Positions 20,050 through 29,599 are shown, numbered from the stretch's first letter. The stretch is DNA of 40,461 nucleotides from Candidatus Aminicenantes bacterium UBA2190 (GCA_002335385.1 DCVK01000060.1:1-40461), one strand, 5' to 3'. Numbers and translations: made by a program. Notes: a model not told the origin generated them from the sequence alone.

Positions 20050-23031
20050 ATGATCGGCCGGACCGTTTCCCACTATCGCATCCTGCATAAAATTGGTGCT
20101 GGAGGCATGGGAGAGGTTTATCTCGCCGAGGACACCAAGCTCGAGCGCAAGGTGGCGCTGAAATTCCTGCCGGCCCAGTTCAGCGCCGACGAGGAGGAGA
20201 GGAAGCGCTTCATCCACGAGGCCAAGGCTGCGGCGGCACTGAACCATCCGAACATCATCACGGTCCACGAGATCGGCGAGCACGAGGGCCAGGTCTTCAT
20301 CGCCATGGAATATGTCGAAGGCCACACATTGAAGGAATTGATCGCCGTCAACCGTTCACCGTCCACCGTAAACCGTATACCGATTCCTGAGGTTCTCGAC
20401 ATTGCCATGCAGATCGCCTCCGGCCTCGCCGCCGCCCACGCCAAGGGCATCGTCCACCGCGACCTGAAGCCGGCCAACATCATGATCACCGAACAGGGAG
20501 TGGCCAAGATCGTGGATTTCGGCCTGGCCAAGCTGAAGGGGCTGACGCGGCTGACCAAGAGCGGCACCACCCTGGGCACCGTGGCCTACATGTCGCCCGA
20601 GCAGGCATTGGGAAGGGAGGTGGACCAGCGTAGCGATATCTGGTCGCTGGGGGTGATCCTTTACGAGATGCTGACCGGCACCCTGCCCTTCAAGGGCGAA
20701 TACGACCAGGCTATGCTGTATGCCGTGATCAACGAGGAGCCGGAATCGGTTTCGAAAGTCAGGAGCGACATCCCTGACGACATCAAGCGCATCGTTCACA
20801 AGGCATTGGCGAAAAAGCCGGAAAATCGCGTTCTGTCTGCGGGCGAGTTCCTAAAAGAGCTCAAGCAGATCCATCAGGGTATCGTGGCCCCGGAAATGGT
20901 TGCCTTCAATTTCCGGCGCTTCCTACTGCGGCCAAGGATCGTGATCCCCGTCCTCCTGGCCCTTGGCGTTCTGATCCCGGCAGCGGTTCTATATCTGCGG
21001 CACCAGGCCCTGGTCAGGTGGGCCGAAAAAGAGGCCCTGCCGCAGGCCGAAAAGCTGATCGAGGAAAATAATGCCTGGCGGGACCTCCTCCCCGTCTACC
21101 AACTCGCGAAAAAGATCGAAGCCATCATCCCGCGCGATCCTAAATTGGCCGGCATCTTTGCCAAATGCTCCCTGAGTGCCAACATCAAGACCGATCCTCC
21201 CGGGGCAAGGATATTCATGAAGGAATACATGGCCCCGGAGAGCGAATGGGAATACCTTGGAATATCTCCTTTGAAGCGGATCAGGCTGCCGATCGGGATC
21301 TTCAGATGGAAAATGGAAAAAGAGGGCCATGAAACGGTTTTGGCTGCAGCTACGACTTACGCCATCGATTGGAAGAAGCCCGACCTCTTCATCCCGTATG
21401 ATCTGGCAAGAGTCCTTGACGAAAAAGAGAAGATCCCACGCGGCATGGTGCGGGTCGCGGGAGCGGAGACCGCCGCCGGCACATTGGCTGATTTTTTCAT
21501 CGACAGGCACGAGGTCACAAACAGGCAATTCAAGGAATTCATCAACGCCGACGGATACGGGAACAAGAAATTATGGAAGGAGCGATTGGTCAGGGACGGA
21601 AAAGAATTGGCCTGGGAGACCGCAATCAAGGCGTTCGTCGACCAAACCGGTCAGCCCGGCCCGGCCGGGTGGGGGGCGGGAGACTATCCCGAGGGACAAG
21701 CCGAATATCCGGTGTCGGGAGTCAGCTGGTACGAGGCGGCCGCATGCGCCGAATTTTTCGGGAAGTCCTTGCCGACAATTTACCACTGGACGATCGCCAG
21801 CGGCATTCACTTGCCCGGGCAAGTGGATTCACTCGCAGGCATGGGGAGTTCATCCCTTTTAGCTCCTTTCAGCAATTTCCAGGGGAAAGGTCCGGTTCCG
21901 GTGGGAAGCCTGCCGGGAGTGACGGCCTTCGGCGCTTTTGACATGGCCGGCAATGTGCGGGAATGGTGCGCGAACGCATCCCCTGCCGGAAAAACGATCA
22001 TGGGCTGCGCCTGGGGAGATCCCACCTATTTGCTCGACAACGTGAACCAGGTGCCGGGCATGGATCGCTCGAGCCAGAATGGGTTCCGCTGCGCCGTTTA
22101 TCCTGAGCCGGAAAAAATTCCATCGGCGGCCTTTCAGGACTATCAAATCGCCGGCGAAACAGATGATCTCGCTGAACACAGGCCGGTTGACGATGCCATC
22201 TTTCAAGTCTACAAGAGACAATTTTCCTATGATAAAGCAAATCTGAAGGTCAGGCTGGAGTCGAAAAAGGAAAATCCCGAATGGACTCGGGAAAAAGTCA
22301 GCTTCAATGCTGCTTACGGCGGCGAGCGTGTCCCGGTCTGGCTTTTCCTGCCCAGGAACTCCGCCCCTCCCTACCAGGCCGTAATTTTTGTGAACGCCAA
22401 CGGCGTCTCGTCTCAAAGATCGAGCCAGGACATTGAAAACTGGTATGAATTTTCCATGTACCTGTCCTTTCTCGTCAAGACCGGCCGGGCGGTCGTCTGT
22501 CCCGTGTACAAGGGATATTTCGAGCGCGGAAACGACGCCATGGCTCGCATTCAAGATAACTGGTCTTCCCATCAGCATCAATACAGTGAAATACTGATCC
22601 AGCAGGTCAAGGATTTCCGGAGATGCATCGACTTCCTGGAGACCCGACCGGATATCGACAGCCGGAAGCTCGCCATGGAGGGCCTGAGCTGGGGGGCAGT
22701 GATGGCGCCGGTTTACCTGGCTGTCGAGGAGCGCATCCGGGCCGGCGTCCTCATCGGCGGAGGCTTGATGTCCTTGAAGGATCTCCGCTCCGAGGTGCAT
22801 CCATTCAATTACCTGGCCCATGTAAAGACACCGACGCTGATGCTGAATGGGGAATACGACATGTGGGTGGCTCCCGAAACATCGCAACGACCGATGTTTG
22901 CGCTTCTGGGAACTCCGGCCGAGGCTAAACTATGGAAGGTGTACCAGACCGACCATGTCCCGTCGAGGAACGAGATCGTGAAGGAAACCCTGGCTTGGCT
23001 CCACCGCTGGCTGGGTCCGGTGAAGCGGTGA
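20050..23031 (+). CDS. Ser/Thr protein kinase 8 fused to PEGA, FGE-sulfatase-like and alpha/beta-hydrolase domains
   Basis: 993 residues. Kinase domain with GAGGMG, K38, HRDLKP D138, DFG D156 and SPEQ. Membrane helix about 297-316. PEGA-like domain about 375-432 (KTDPPGARIFMKEY, PLKRIRLPIG). FGE-sulfatase-like fold about 460-690 (FFIDRHEVTNRQFKEFI, PVSGVSWYEAAACAEF, FDMAGNVREWC, GFRCAVYPE). Here the usual RGGAW is changed to MGCAW, so this part is the most altered of the three fusions. Alpha/beta hydrolase from about 710, with GLSWGA (S880), D937 in LNGEYD and H969 in TDHVP as a plausible triad. Downstream, at 10 bp, is the TonB-dependent receptor gene. The PEGA, FGE-like and hydrolase parts probably lie outside the inner membrane. 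Confidence 0.9.
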   Translation: MIGRTVSHYRILHKIGAGGMGEVYLAEDTKLERKVALKFLPAQFSADEEERKRFIHEAKAAAALNHPNIITVHEIGEHEGQVFIAMEYVEGHTLKELIAVNRSPSTVNRIPIPEVLDIAMQIASGLAAAHAKGIVHRDLKPANIMITEQGVAKIVDFGLAKLKGLTRLTKSGTTLGTVAYMSPEQALGREVDQRSDIWSLGVILYEMLTGTLPFKGEYDQAMLYAVINEEPESVSKVRSDIPDDIKRIVHKALAKKPENRVLSAGEFLKELKQIHQGIVAPEMVAFNFRRFLLRPRIVIPVLLALGVLIPAAVLYLRHQALVRWAEKEALPQAEKLIEENNAWRDLLPVYQLAKKIEAIIPRDPKLAGIFAKCSLSANIKTDPPGARIFMKEYMAPESEWEYLGISPLKRIRLPIGIFRWKMEKEGHETVLAAATTYAIDWKKPDLFIPYDLARVLDEKEKIPRGMVRVAGAETAAGTLADFFIDRHEVTNRQFKEFINADGYGNKKLWKERLVRDGKELAWETAIKAFVDQTGQPGPAGWGAGDYPEGQAEYPVSGVSWYEAAACAEFFGKSLPTIYHWTIASGIHLPGQVDSLAGMGSSSLLAPFSNFQGKGPVPVGSLPGVTAFGAFDMAGNVREWCANASPAGKTIMGCAWGDPTYLLDNVNQVPGMDRSSQNGFRCAVYPEPEKIPSAAFQDYQIAGETDDLAEHRPVDDAIFQVYKRQFSYDKANLKVRLESKKENPEWTREKVSFNAAYGGERVPVWLFLPRNSAPPYQAVIFVNANGVSSQRSSQDIENWYEFSMYLSFLVKTGRAVVCPVYKGYFERGNDAMARIQDNWSSHQHQYSEILIQQVKDFRRCIDFLETRPDIDSRKLAMEGLSWGAVMAPVYLAVEERIRAGVLIGGGLMSLKDLRSEVHPFNYLAHVKTPTLMLNGEYDMWVAPETSQRPMFALLGTPAEAKLWKVYQTDHVPSRNEIVKETLAWLHRWLGPVKR
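20350..20388 (+). repeat. In-frame ACCGT heptad repeat block, kinase 8
   Basis: 39-bp block identical to those in kinases 6 and 7, translated NRSPSTVNRIPIP. Confidence 0.85.
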
Positions 23032-23041
23032 AGGAGAAAGT

Positions 23042-25708
23042 ATGAAAGCAAAAAGTCTGACGATCCTGTTGGCGATATTCATTTCAACCATTTCCATATG
23101 GTCCCAGGAGGTCACGGGAAACCTGGACGGCACGATCCTGGTTGCAGAGGGATTTCCCATGCCGGGGATCAGGATCGTGGTCTCGGGAGCCGACCTCCAG
23201 GGAACACGCGAGGCCGCTACGGACGAGCGGGGTCGTTTTTTTATCCTCGCCCTGCCCGTGGGAACCTACGCCGTCAGGATCCAGCATGCGGATTTCCAGG
23301 AGGTGAGCATTGAGGATATCACGATCCGCCTGGGAAGGACGACCTCGCTGGGAGTGGTCCGGCTGGACTTGAAAGCACTCGAATACAACATCGTCGTCTC
23401 CGGGGAGCGTCCGGTCCTCGATGTCACCACCAGCAGCGGCGGCTCCAACCTTGACATCCGCACTGTCGAGACGTTGCCGGTGGCGCGGGATTACCGCAGC
23501 CTGACGGCACTCCTGCCCCACGCGGTGCAGGACCCCTATGGCACGGAGGCGAACTTCGCCGGCTCCTCGGGCCTGGAGAACAAGTACTTTGTCGACGGCG
23601 TCGAGACCACCGACCCCTACACCGGTCTCACCGGCACGCGCCTGCCCTACAATTTCGTCAGGGAGATCGAGGTAAAGACCGGAGGTTACGAGGCCGAATA
23701 CCGCAGCTCGCTGGGCGGGATCGTCAACGTCATCACCTCGTCGGGAGGAAACGAATTCTCCGGGCAGGCGTTCGGGTTCTTCACCGACAACCGCTTTTCC
23801 GGCGACCCCAGAATGGGGGCCCTGGAGCCGCGCGGCGGCGACTTTTCCCAGTACGACCTAGGCATCAGCCTGGGCGGGCCGATCGTGCGCGACCAACTGT
23901 GGTTCTTCGCGGCGTTCAATCCGGCCTTCGAGCGCGAGGAGGTGGAACTCCCCGGCCAGGGTTTTTTCCTGGACAAAAGCAACACCCAGACCTTCGCCGG
24001 CAAACTTACCTGGCAGGCGGCGCGAAAAACCAATCTGGTATTCACGATGCTCGGCGACCCGAGCGAACGCCATGCGGTCGGAGATGCCCTGGGGATCTTT
24101 GAACCCTATGTCAGCCTGAATCCCGATCCCTATCTGGATATTATCCAACGGGGCGGGTTGAACTTCAGCCTGAAGGCGACGCATTTTTTCAGCGACCGGT
24201 TCATGATCGAAAGCACCGCCTCCTGGATCAACCGCAAAAACACGCACCTTCCGGCCACCGCAACCGGGAAGAACGAGCGCGCCTTTGTCGATGCCGAGGT
24301 CGGCACCATCAGCGGCGGCTCGGCGGGCTGGAACGACAGCCTCAGCACCGAGATCACCTTCGGCTTGAAGGGCACGTGGTCCTATGGCCGCCATAACCTG
24401 AAGGCGGGAATGGAGTACAGGGAGAACAAATTGGATTCGGAAGGCGTCTATTCCAGCATCACGCGCTACACGGACCAAAGCTTCTGGGATTGGACCTTCC
24501 GCTACGGCGGGATCCTGAAAAACCGCATCCCATCGCTGTTCGTCCAGGATTCATGGGAGGTCTTCCAACGGCTCCGCCTCAATTTCGGCTTGCGCTGGGA
24601 CGGGCAGTTCATCGTGGCCACCGACGGGAAAGTGCACCAGAAGATCCTCGACCAGGTTGCGCCGCGGATCGGCATCGTCTACCAACCGGGGGGGAGCGGA
24701 TCTCAGAAAATTTTCGCCTCGTTCGGCAGGTACTACGAAGACCTGATGCTTTATATTTTCTCCCTCTACGGCTCCGACTTTGGCGGAGCGGTCTCCCTGA
24801 CCTACGACCACGACCCCCGGGTCGATCCGTCCGGAGCTGAGGCCTGGATCATGCCGAACTCGATCCAGCCGACGATCCAGGGGCTGAAGGGCCAGCATTA
24901 TGACGAGCTCACCCTGGGATATGAACGGCAGGCCGGCAAATCCTTCAAGGTGGGAGCGCGGACGATCCTGCGCAGGCTCAGGGAAGCCGTTGAAGACAGT
25001 TTTGTAACGGATGCGGGGGGATTGGTTCTGGTCATGGGGAATCCGGGAAGGGGCCAACTGGCCGCTTTTCCCCGGCCGCGGCGCGAGTATTCGGCGCTGG
25101 AGCTGACCCTGGAGAAGTTCGGCGGCCGCAAATTCAACTTCATCGCTTCGTACGTCTTGTCCCGCAACTATGGAAACTACAATGGAATCGCAGATCTGGA
25201 TCTTTTTTTGGGGATTTGTTCTCCGAATGTGGGCTTTCAATTCGATATGCCGGAACAGATGCCCAACAGCCTCGGGCTGCTCCCGAACGACCGCACCCAT
25301 GTGTTCAAGTTCGCTGGATCCTACCGTTTGGTCAAGTACCTGACGGTCGGCACATCGATTTTATGGGAAGATGGAACGCCGCTGAGCGAGTGGGGCGGGG
25401 GGCTGACTCCCGGTTCCCTTTGGCTGATCCGCCCCCGCGGCAGCCTTGGCCGCACCCCGGCCATTTTCGACGTGAATTTCCGCCTGATGCTCGAGCTGGC
25501 CAAGGTCAAGAAGATCGACTGGCTGCCCAGGATTTTCCTGGACGTTTTTCATGTAGGCAGCCGCCGAACCCCGATCGGCTACGACCAGATCCACTATCGC
25601 AATCTCGATGAAGACGGCAACCAGATCGACCCCAATCCGACTTATGGTATGGCCATAAGATTTTTCCCGCCCATGTCGGCCCGGCTGGGTCTGGAAATGA
25701 GGTTTTAA
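23042..25708 (+). CDS. TonB-dependent receptor-like outer-membrane protein with carboxypeptidase-regulatory-like N-terminal domain
   Basis: 888 residues with a signal peptide (about 1-21, KAKSLTILLAIFISTISIWS). Next comes a CarboxypepD_reg-like beta-sandwich at about 24-105 (GTILVAEGFPMPGIRIVVSG, DERGRFFILALPVGTYAVRI). A TonB plug-like region at about 115-230 contains NKYFVDGVETTDPYTG and FVREIEVKTGGYEAEYRSS. A long beta-barrel with Y/F-rich strands follows, ending in the outer-membrane-type terminal Phe (GLEMRF). This layout is typical of the Acidobacteria/Aminicenantes receptor family. The ligand is unknown. The gene has a clear ribosome site AAGGAG overlapping the kinase 8 stop, and kinase 9 starts 6 bp after its stop, so it belongs to the kinase transcription unit. 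That suggests signalling linked to uptake or to an outer-membrane cue. Confidence 0.88.
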   Translation: MKAKSLTILLAIFISTISIWSQEVTGNLDGTILVAEGFPMPGIRIVVSGADLQGTREAATDERGRFFILALPVGTYAVRIQHADFQEVSIEDITIRLGRTTSLGVVRLDLKALEYNIVVSGERPVLDVTTSSGGSNLDIRTVETLPVARDYRSLTALLPHAVQDPYGTEANFAGSSGLENKYFVDGVETTDPYTGLTGTRLPYNFVREIEVKTGGYEAEYRSSLGGIVNVITSSGGNEFSGQAFGFFTDNRFSGDPRMGALEPRGGDFSQYDLGISLGGPIVRDQLWFFAAFNPAFEREEVELPGQGFFLDKSNTQTFAGKLTWQAARKTNLVFTMLGDPSERHAVGDALGIFEPYVSLNPDPYLDIIQRGGLNFSLKATHFFSDRFMIESTASWINRKNTHLPATATGKNERAFVDAEVGTISGGSAGWNDSLSTEITFGLKGTWSYGRHNLKAGMEYRENKLDSEGVYSSITRYTDQSFWDWTFRYGGILKNRIPSLFVQDSWEVFQRLRLNFGLRWDGQFIVATDGKVHQKILDQVAPRIGIVYQPGGSGSQKIFASFGRYYEDLMLYIFSLYGSDFGGAVSLTYDHDPRVDPSGAEAWIMPNSIQPTIQGLKGQHYDELTLGYERQAGKSFKVGARTILRRLREAVEDSFVTDAGGLVLVMGNPGRGQLAAFPRPRREYSALELTLEKFGGRKFNFIASYVLSRNYGNYNGIADLDLFLGICSPNVGFQFDMPEQMPNSLGLLPNDRTHVFKFAGSYRLVKYLTVGTSILWEDGTPLSEWGGGLTPGSLWLIRPRGSLGRTPAIFDVNFRLMLELAKVKKIDWLPRIFLDVFHVGSRRTPIGYDQIHYRNLDEDGNQIDPNPTYGMAIRFFPPMSARLGLEMRF

Positions 25709-25714
25709 CGGCAA

Positions 25715-28300
25715 ATGATCGACCAGACCGTCTCCCATTACCGCCTTCTGAATAAAATCGGCAGCGGGGGTATGGGGGAGGTCTATCTTGCCGAGGACAT
25801 GAAGCTGAAGCGCCAGGTGGCGCTGAAGTTTTTAGCTCGGCAAATGACTGCCGATCCCGAAGCCAGGGAGCGCTTCGAGCGCGAAGCGCAAGCCGCCGCC
25901 GCATTGAACCATCCCAACATCGTTACGATTTACGAGATCGGTGAGCACAAGGGCCAGGTCTTCATCGCCATGGAATACGTCGAGGGCCGGACGTTAAAGG
26001 AATTGATCACCGTCAACCGTACACCGTCCACCGTAAACCGTATACCGATTCCTGAGGTTCTCGACATTGCCATGCAGATCGCCTCCGGCCTCGCCGCCGC
26101 CCATGCCAAGGGCATCGTCCACCGCGACGTCAAACCGCAGAACATCGTGATCGACAGGGACGGCCTGGTGAAGATCCTCGACTTCGGCCTGGCCAAGCTG
26201 CAGGGGGCCAGTCGTTTGACCCAGGAGGCCCTGGCTATGGGCACGGTGCACTACATGTCCCCCGAGCAGGGCATGGGCAAGGAAGTGGACCAGCGGACCG
26301 ACATCTGGTCGCTGGGGGTGGTTCTTCATGAAATGCTCAGCGGCGAGCCCCCCTTCCATGGCGATTACGACCAGGCGGTGATCTATGCCATCGTCAACGA
26401 AGAGATGGCGCCGCTGCCCGAGGCGGTCCGCAAGGAATGCCCGGCACTGGAAGAAATCATTTGCCGCTGCCTGGCCAAGAAGCGGCAGGAGCGGTATGTT
26501 TCGGCCGCCGAGCTGGCCACCGCCCTGCGGGAATTGGCTGGTGCCAAGGAGGCGACAAAGCCGGAACCAAGCACCCGAAGCCAGTTATCCCGGCGTTCCT
26601 TTCTGACTGCAATCTCGCTTTTACTGCTGTCCGGTCTCCTGGGCTTCCTTGCTTTGAGCCCGAAGGCGCGCTTCGCGCTGGGAAAAACTTTTGGCCTGGC
26701 GGGCATTCCCCGTGAGAGGCACATGGCCGTGCTGCCGATTGTCGCCGCCGGCGATGACGGGGCTCAGGCACTTGGCGACGGCTTCACCGCGGTCCTCATC
26801 GACAAGCTGATCTGGCTGGAGAAATTCCACGATTCCATGTGGACCGTGCCGGCCGGAGAAGTCTTCGCAAATCGGGCCAAACCGGCCCGGGACCTGCAAC
26901 GCCTGTGGGGGTGCAACCTGTTCATCGAGGGCAGCCTGCAGGAGGAAAAGCGCTCCCTGCGCCTGCGCCTGAACCTCGTGGATGCCCGAACGGGAAAGAT
27001 CCTGGAGCGAAGCGAGATCCAGGGACACATGGCCAATCTGAGCCTGTTCCAGGATGGGCTCCTGGCCAGGCTCCTCCGGCTCCTCGAGCTGCCCGAGACC
27101 TCCGAGGCCGCCCGCGCCGTAAACTTCGGCGGGACCTCCCTGCCCGGAGCCTACGCCTTTTATCTCAAGGGACGGGGACTGGTGCTGGGTGAAGCCAATA
27201 TCCCCGGCATCGACCGCGGGATCGGCCTGCTGGAGAAATCCCTGCGCCAGGACCACCGCTACCTGCTGGCCAGGCTGGCGCTGCTCGAGGCATGGCGCAT
27301 CAAGTCCAGGCTGGCCAGGAACCCCGAATGGCTGCGCCTGGGGGAGAGCCAATGGAACCTGCTCCGCCAGGCGGACAGTCGCTGGGCGCTCCCCCGGCTT
27401 GCCTGGGGGCGGCTGCTGATGGAGCACGACCGCAGTGCGGAAGCCCGGCAGGCGTTCCTCGGCGTCCTGGACCTTTTCCCCCGCTGCTATGAGGCCCATG
27501 TATGGCTCGCCATCTGCAGCGCGAATGCCGGGGACAACACGGAAGCCGAGGGCTACTATAAGAGGGCCATCGGCCTGCGTCCGGGCTACCCAAAGGCCTA
27601 TGAACAGCTGGCTTACTTCTATCATGCAAACGGGCGCTTCGATGAAGCGCTTCTCCTCTATCAGCAGGCCTCGGAAATGGCTCCCGGCGATCCCCAGGTC
27701 TTTGGCAACCTGGGAGCCATGCACCTGATCCGTGGAGAGAGGGAGCAGGCCAAGGCGGCTTTTGAAAGATCCATCGCCATCCAGCCCAACGCCAGTGCCC
27801 AGTCCAACCTGGCCCTGATCCATTACTACGACGGCGAATTCCGGCAGGCGCTGCCCCTGCACCTTGAAGCCGCCCGGAACAGCCGCGAGCACTACGAATG
27901 GGGGAACCTCGCGGACACCTGCCGCCAGCTGCCCGAGCTCAAGGCGAAAGCCGCGGAGGCCTACCGCCGGGCCATCGCCCTGGCCGAGCCGCTGCTTGCT
28001 TCCCGCCCGGACGATCCCGAGCTCATCTCCAGCCTGGCCTTATATTATGTCCATGCCGGCGAGAAGCAAAAATCCCTGACGGCGATTTCACGGGCCCGCT
28101 CGCTGGCCCCGGCCTTCATGCCCGGGATCCAGCGCGCGGTCCTGGTCTACGAAGCGGCCGGGGAGCGCTCCCAGGCCCTAACCGCCTTGCGCGAATATCT
28201 CGAGCGGCTGGGCCGTCTCGAGGACATCGAGCGGGAGCCCGACCTGGCCGCCTTGCGCAGCGACCCGGCGTACCGGGAAATCGTCCGCAAACGACAATAA
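25715..28300 (+). CDS. Membrane-anchored Ser/Thr protein kinase 9 with TolB-like and TPR domains
   Basis: 861 residues. Kinase domain with GSGGMG, K38, HRDVKPQN D138, DFG and an activation segment LTQEALAMGTVHYMSPEQ. The change from PANI to PQNI and from GTVAYM to GTVHYM makes it the most diverged kinase domain of the array. Membrane helix about 296-316. A shortened TolB/FlgO-like domain covers about 334-455 (MAVLPIVAAGDD, LGDGFTAVLIDKL, LFIEGSLQ), followed by TPR-like repeats to the C-terminus (for example AYEQLAYFYHANGRFDEALL). The hinge loop still contains the ACCGT block with codons like those of kinase 1, despite divergence elsewhere. It is the last kinase of the array; a GC-rich hairpin and a small unknown gene follow. 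Confidence 0.93.
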   Translation: MIDQTVSHYRLLNKIGSGGMGEVYLAEDMKLKRQVALKFLARQMTADPEARERFEREAQAAAALNHPNIVTIYEIGEHKGQVFIAMEYVEGRTLKELITVNRTPSTVNRIPIPEVLDIAMQIASGLAAAHAKGIVHRDVKPQNIVIDRDGLVKILDFGLAKLQGASRLTQEALAMGTVHYMSPEQGMGKEVDQRTDIWSLGVVLHEMLSGEPPFHGDYDQAVIYAIVNEEMAPLPEAVRKECPALEEIICRCLAKKRQERYVSAAELATALRELAGAKEATKPEPSTRSQLSRRSFLTAISLLLLSGLLGFLALSPKARFALGKTFGLAGIPRERHMAVLPIVAAGDDGAQALGDGFTAVLIDKLIWLEKFHDSMWTVPAGEVFANRAKPARDLQRLWGCNLFIEGSLQEEKRSLRLRLNLVDARTGKILERSEIQGHMANLSLFQDGLLARLLRLLELPETSEAARAVNFGGTSLPGAYAFYLKGRGLVLGEANIPGIDRGIGLLEKSLRQDHRYLLARLALLEAWRIKSRLARNPEWLRLGESQWNLLRQADSRWALPRLAWGRLLMEHDRSAEARQAFLGVLDLFPRCYEAHVWLAICSANAGDNTEAEGYYKRAIGLRPGYPKAYEQLAYFYHANGRFDEALLLYQQASEMAPGDPQVFGNLGAMHLIRGEREQAKAAFERSIAIQPNASAQSNLALIHYYDGEFRQALPLHLEAARNSREHYEWGNLADTCRQLPELKAKAAEAYRRAIALAEPLLASRPDDPELISSLALYYVHAGEKQKSLTAISRARSLAPAFMPGIQRAVLVYEAAGERSQALTALREYLERLGRLEDIEREPDLAALRSDPAYREIVRKRQ
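26015..26053 (+). repeat. In-frame ACCGT heptad repeat block, kinase 9
   Basis: 39-bp block identical to the kinase 1 and 2 copies, translated NRTPSTVNRIPIP, within an almost unchanged stretch that also covers the preceding EGRTLKELI codons and the following PEVLDIAMQIASGLAAAH codons. Confidence 0.85.
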
Positions 28301-28310
28301 AATAACAGCC

Positions 28311-28347
28311 CCGGCCAACCGGGCGCCAGGGGCGCCGGACGGCCGGG
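28311..28347 (+). other. GC-rich hairpin between kinase 9 and the small unknown gene
   Basis: Nested complementary segments: GGCGCC / GGCGCC around an AGG loop (28322-28336), flanked by CCGGCC / GGCCGG (28311-28316, 28341-28346). No T-run follows. It may reduce read-through or mark an RNA processing site between the kinase array and the last gene. Confidence 0.4.
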
Positions 28348-28361
28348 AGCAAGGAGGGATC

Positions 28362-28754
28362 ATGAGCACGAAACGTTCCAAGACGCGCCAGATTCAAATC
28401 CCGGTGGTGAAGGAGCAAATCGACCTGGGCGAGAACCACGCCTGCGCGGTGAACCTGGATTCCCGGATCGAATGGAAATGCGATCATCCATTCGCGGTGC
28501 AGTTCGACTGGGATGCCCCGTTCGAAGTGTCATCCAGGGGAGAAAAATCCCTGACCATGAGGTTCAAGGCCGGCACCGGCGTCAAACCGAACCATCCCTA
28601 CCGGCACACAATCGCTGTCTTTTTCAGAGGCCAGGTGATCACAACCATCGCGATCATCATCGTCAAGCCCCCGCCGCCGCCGCCCTGGGAAAGACCCCAT
28701 TGGCGGTTGGGCCAAGAACCGGGTACTCTCTTCGTCGGGGGGCGGCGGCGCTGA
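28362..28754 (+). CDS. Small protein of unknown function with Pro-rich C-terminal segment
   Basis: 130 residues; I do not recognise the family. The start is supported by a strong ribosome site AAGGAGG at 28351-28357. The N-terminal ~105 residues alternate short hydrophobic and charged stretches (IQIPVVKEQIDLG, HACAVNLDSRIEWKCDHPFAVQF, HTIAVFFRGQVITTIAIIIVK), which fits a small beta-sandwich. A run of six Pro and an Arg-rich, Trp-containing tail follow. There is no signal peptide or membrane helix. It is the last + strand gene, 61 bp after kinase 9 and convergent with trmN6. A role as a partner or substrate of the kinases is only a guess from position. Confidence 0.6.
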   Translation: MSTKRSKTRQIQIPVVKEQIDLGENHACAVNLDSRIEWKCDHPFAVQFDWDAPFEVSSRGEKSLTMRFKAGTGVKPNHPYRHTIAVFFRGQVITTIAIIIVKPPPPPPWERPHWRLGQEPGTLFVGGRRR

Positions 28755-28777
28755 GCGCCATCGATCCACTCGGATCG
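28747..28777. terminator. Pair of hairpins between convergent genes (weak terminator candidate)
   Basis: GGCGC-TGA-GCGCC at 28747-28759 (loop = stop codon of the small gene) and CGATCC-ACTC-GGATCG at 28762-28777. Both lie between convergent transcription units, where bidirectional termination is expected. Neither is followed by a T-run on either strand, so the call is weak. Confidence 0.3.
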
Positions 28778-28809
28778 CGGCTGAGTCCGCATCACCGCCG
28801 CGACCGCTG

Positions 28810-29529
28810 TCACTCCCCCGCCAGGATGCGCTCCATCTCCGGCGTGTAGACGCCCCTGTCCCTGAACAGGACCAGCGGCCGCTCGCGCAAACAGCGGCCG
28901 TCGGTTTTTCCCAGCCGCATCAGCAATCGGTCGGGCTTCGAGTCGGCGAAGGGCTGGACCGGGCGGTAGGTGGCGGCATACAGTCCGCAGGCGGCGGCGG
29001 TTTCCAGCAGCTCCTCGCGCCGCGAGAAGGGGAACACCAGGTACAGCCGGCCCCGGGGCGCCAGGCAGGCGGCGCAGCCGCGCAGCAGTCCGGGCAGGTC
29101 GAGCGCGATCTCGAAGCGGGCCAGGCGGATCGACGGGTCGGGGCTGACATGCCCCTGGCCGGCCTTGAAGAAGGGCGGGTTGCAGAAAATGGTCTGCACG
29201 TTGGCGATGCCGGCGTGGATGCGCTTGAAATCGCCGCGGACGACATGGAAGCGGGCCGCCATGCCGTTGGCCGCGGCGTTATCCACGGCCAGGCGGTACA
29301 GGGATTCCTGGATCTCGATGCCGGTAATGGTCGGAAACTTTTTCAGTTTCAGGGCCAGGAGCGAGACCACGCCCACGCCGCAGCCGACCTCCAGGGCCGG
29401 CTGCGTGGAGCGCGGCAGGTAGGCGGCCAGGATCGGCGAATCGACGGCGAAGCGGTAGCCCTTCTTTAATTGCCGGATGGTCACCTTGCCGTGGTAGAAG
29501 GTATCGGTGGTGGTCAGGGGTTCAGTCAT
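28810..29529 (-). CDS. trmN6: tRNA1(Val) (adenine37-N6)-methyltransferase-like, TrmN6/YfiC family
   Basis: 239 residues, Rossmann-type SAM-dependent methyltransferase. Visible features: N-terminal QLKKGYRFAVDSPILAAYLP, which is typical of the YfiC/TrmN6 family; SAM motif I ALEVGCGVGVVSLLAL (45-60); an acidic residue after motif II (GIEIQ, 70-74); and the NPPF catalytic motif of N6-adenine methyltransferases at 117-120. The family methylates N6 of A37 in tRNA Val in E. coli; the exact substrate here is inferred from the family. Length is normal (about 240-250). The start ATG at 29529 is preceded by a 311-bp repeat-filled spacer after cinA, so it may use its own promoter or read-through from cinA. 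Confidence 0.82.
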   Translation of the reverse strand: MTEPLTTTDTFYHGKVTIRQLKKGYRFAVDSPILAAYLPRSTQPALEVGCGVGVVSLLALKLKKFPTITGIEIQESLYRLAVDNAAANGMAARFHVVRGDFKRIHAGIANVQTIFCNPPFFKAGQGHVSPDPSIRLARFEIALDLPGLLRGCAACLAPRGRLYLVFPFSRREELLETAAACGLYAATYRPVQPFADSKPDRLLMRLGKTDGRCLRERPLVLFRDRGVYTPEMERILAGE

Positions 29530-29549
29530 GGTTTTGGAGTAATTGGCAG

Positions 29550-29589
29550 GGAATCGGTGTAGGGTTTACGGTGTACGGTGTACGGTAAG
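29550..29589 (-). repeat. Intergenic ACCGT heptad repeat (parent type of the kinase block)
   Basis: Read on the - strand, heptads TTACCGT, ACACCGT, ACACCGT, AAACCCT, ACACCGA are followed by TTCC. Order and end match the 39-bp block of the kinases closely, which is the best evidence in this window that the kinase block and the spacer repeat are the same element. Confidence 0.8.
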
Positions 29590-29599
29590 ATGGAAAAAA

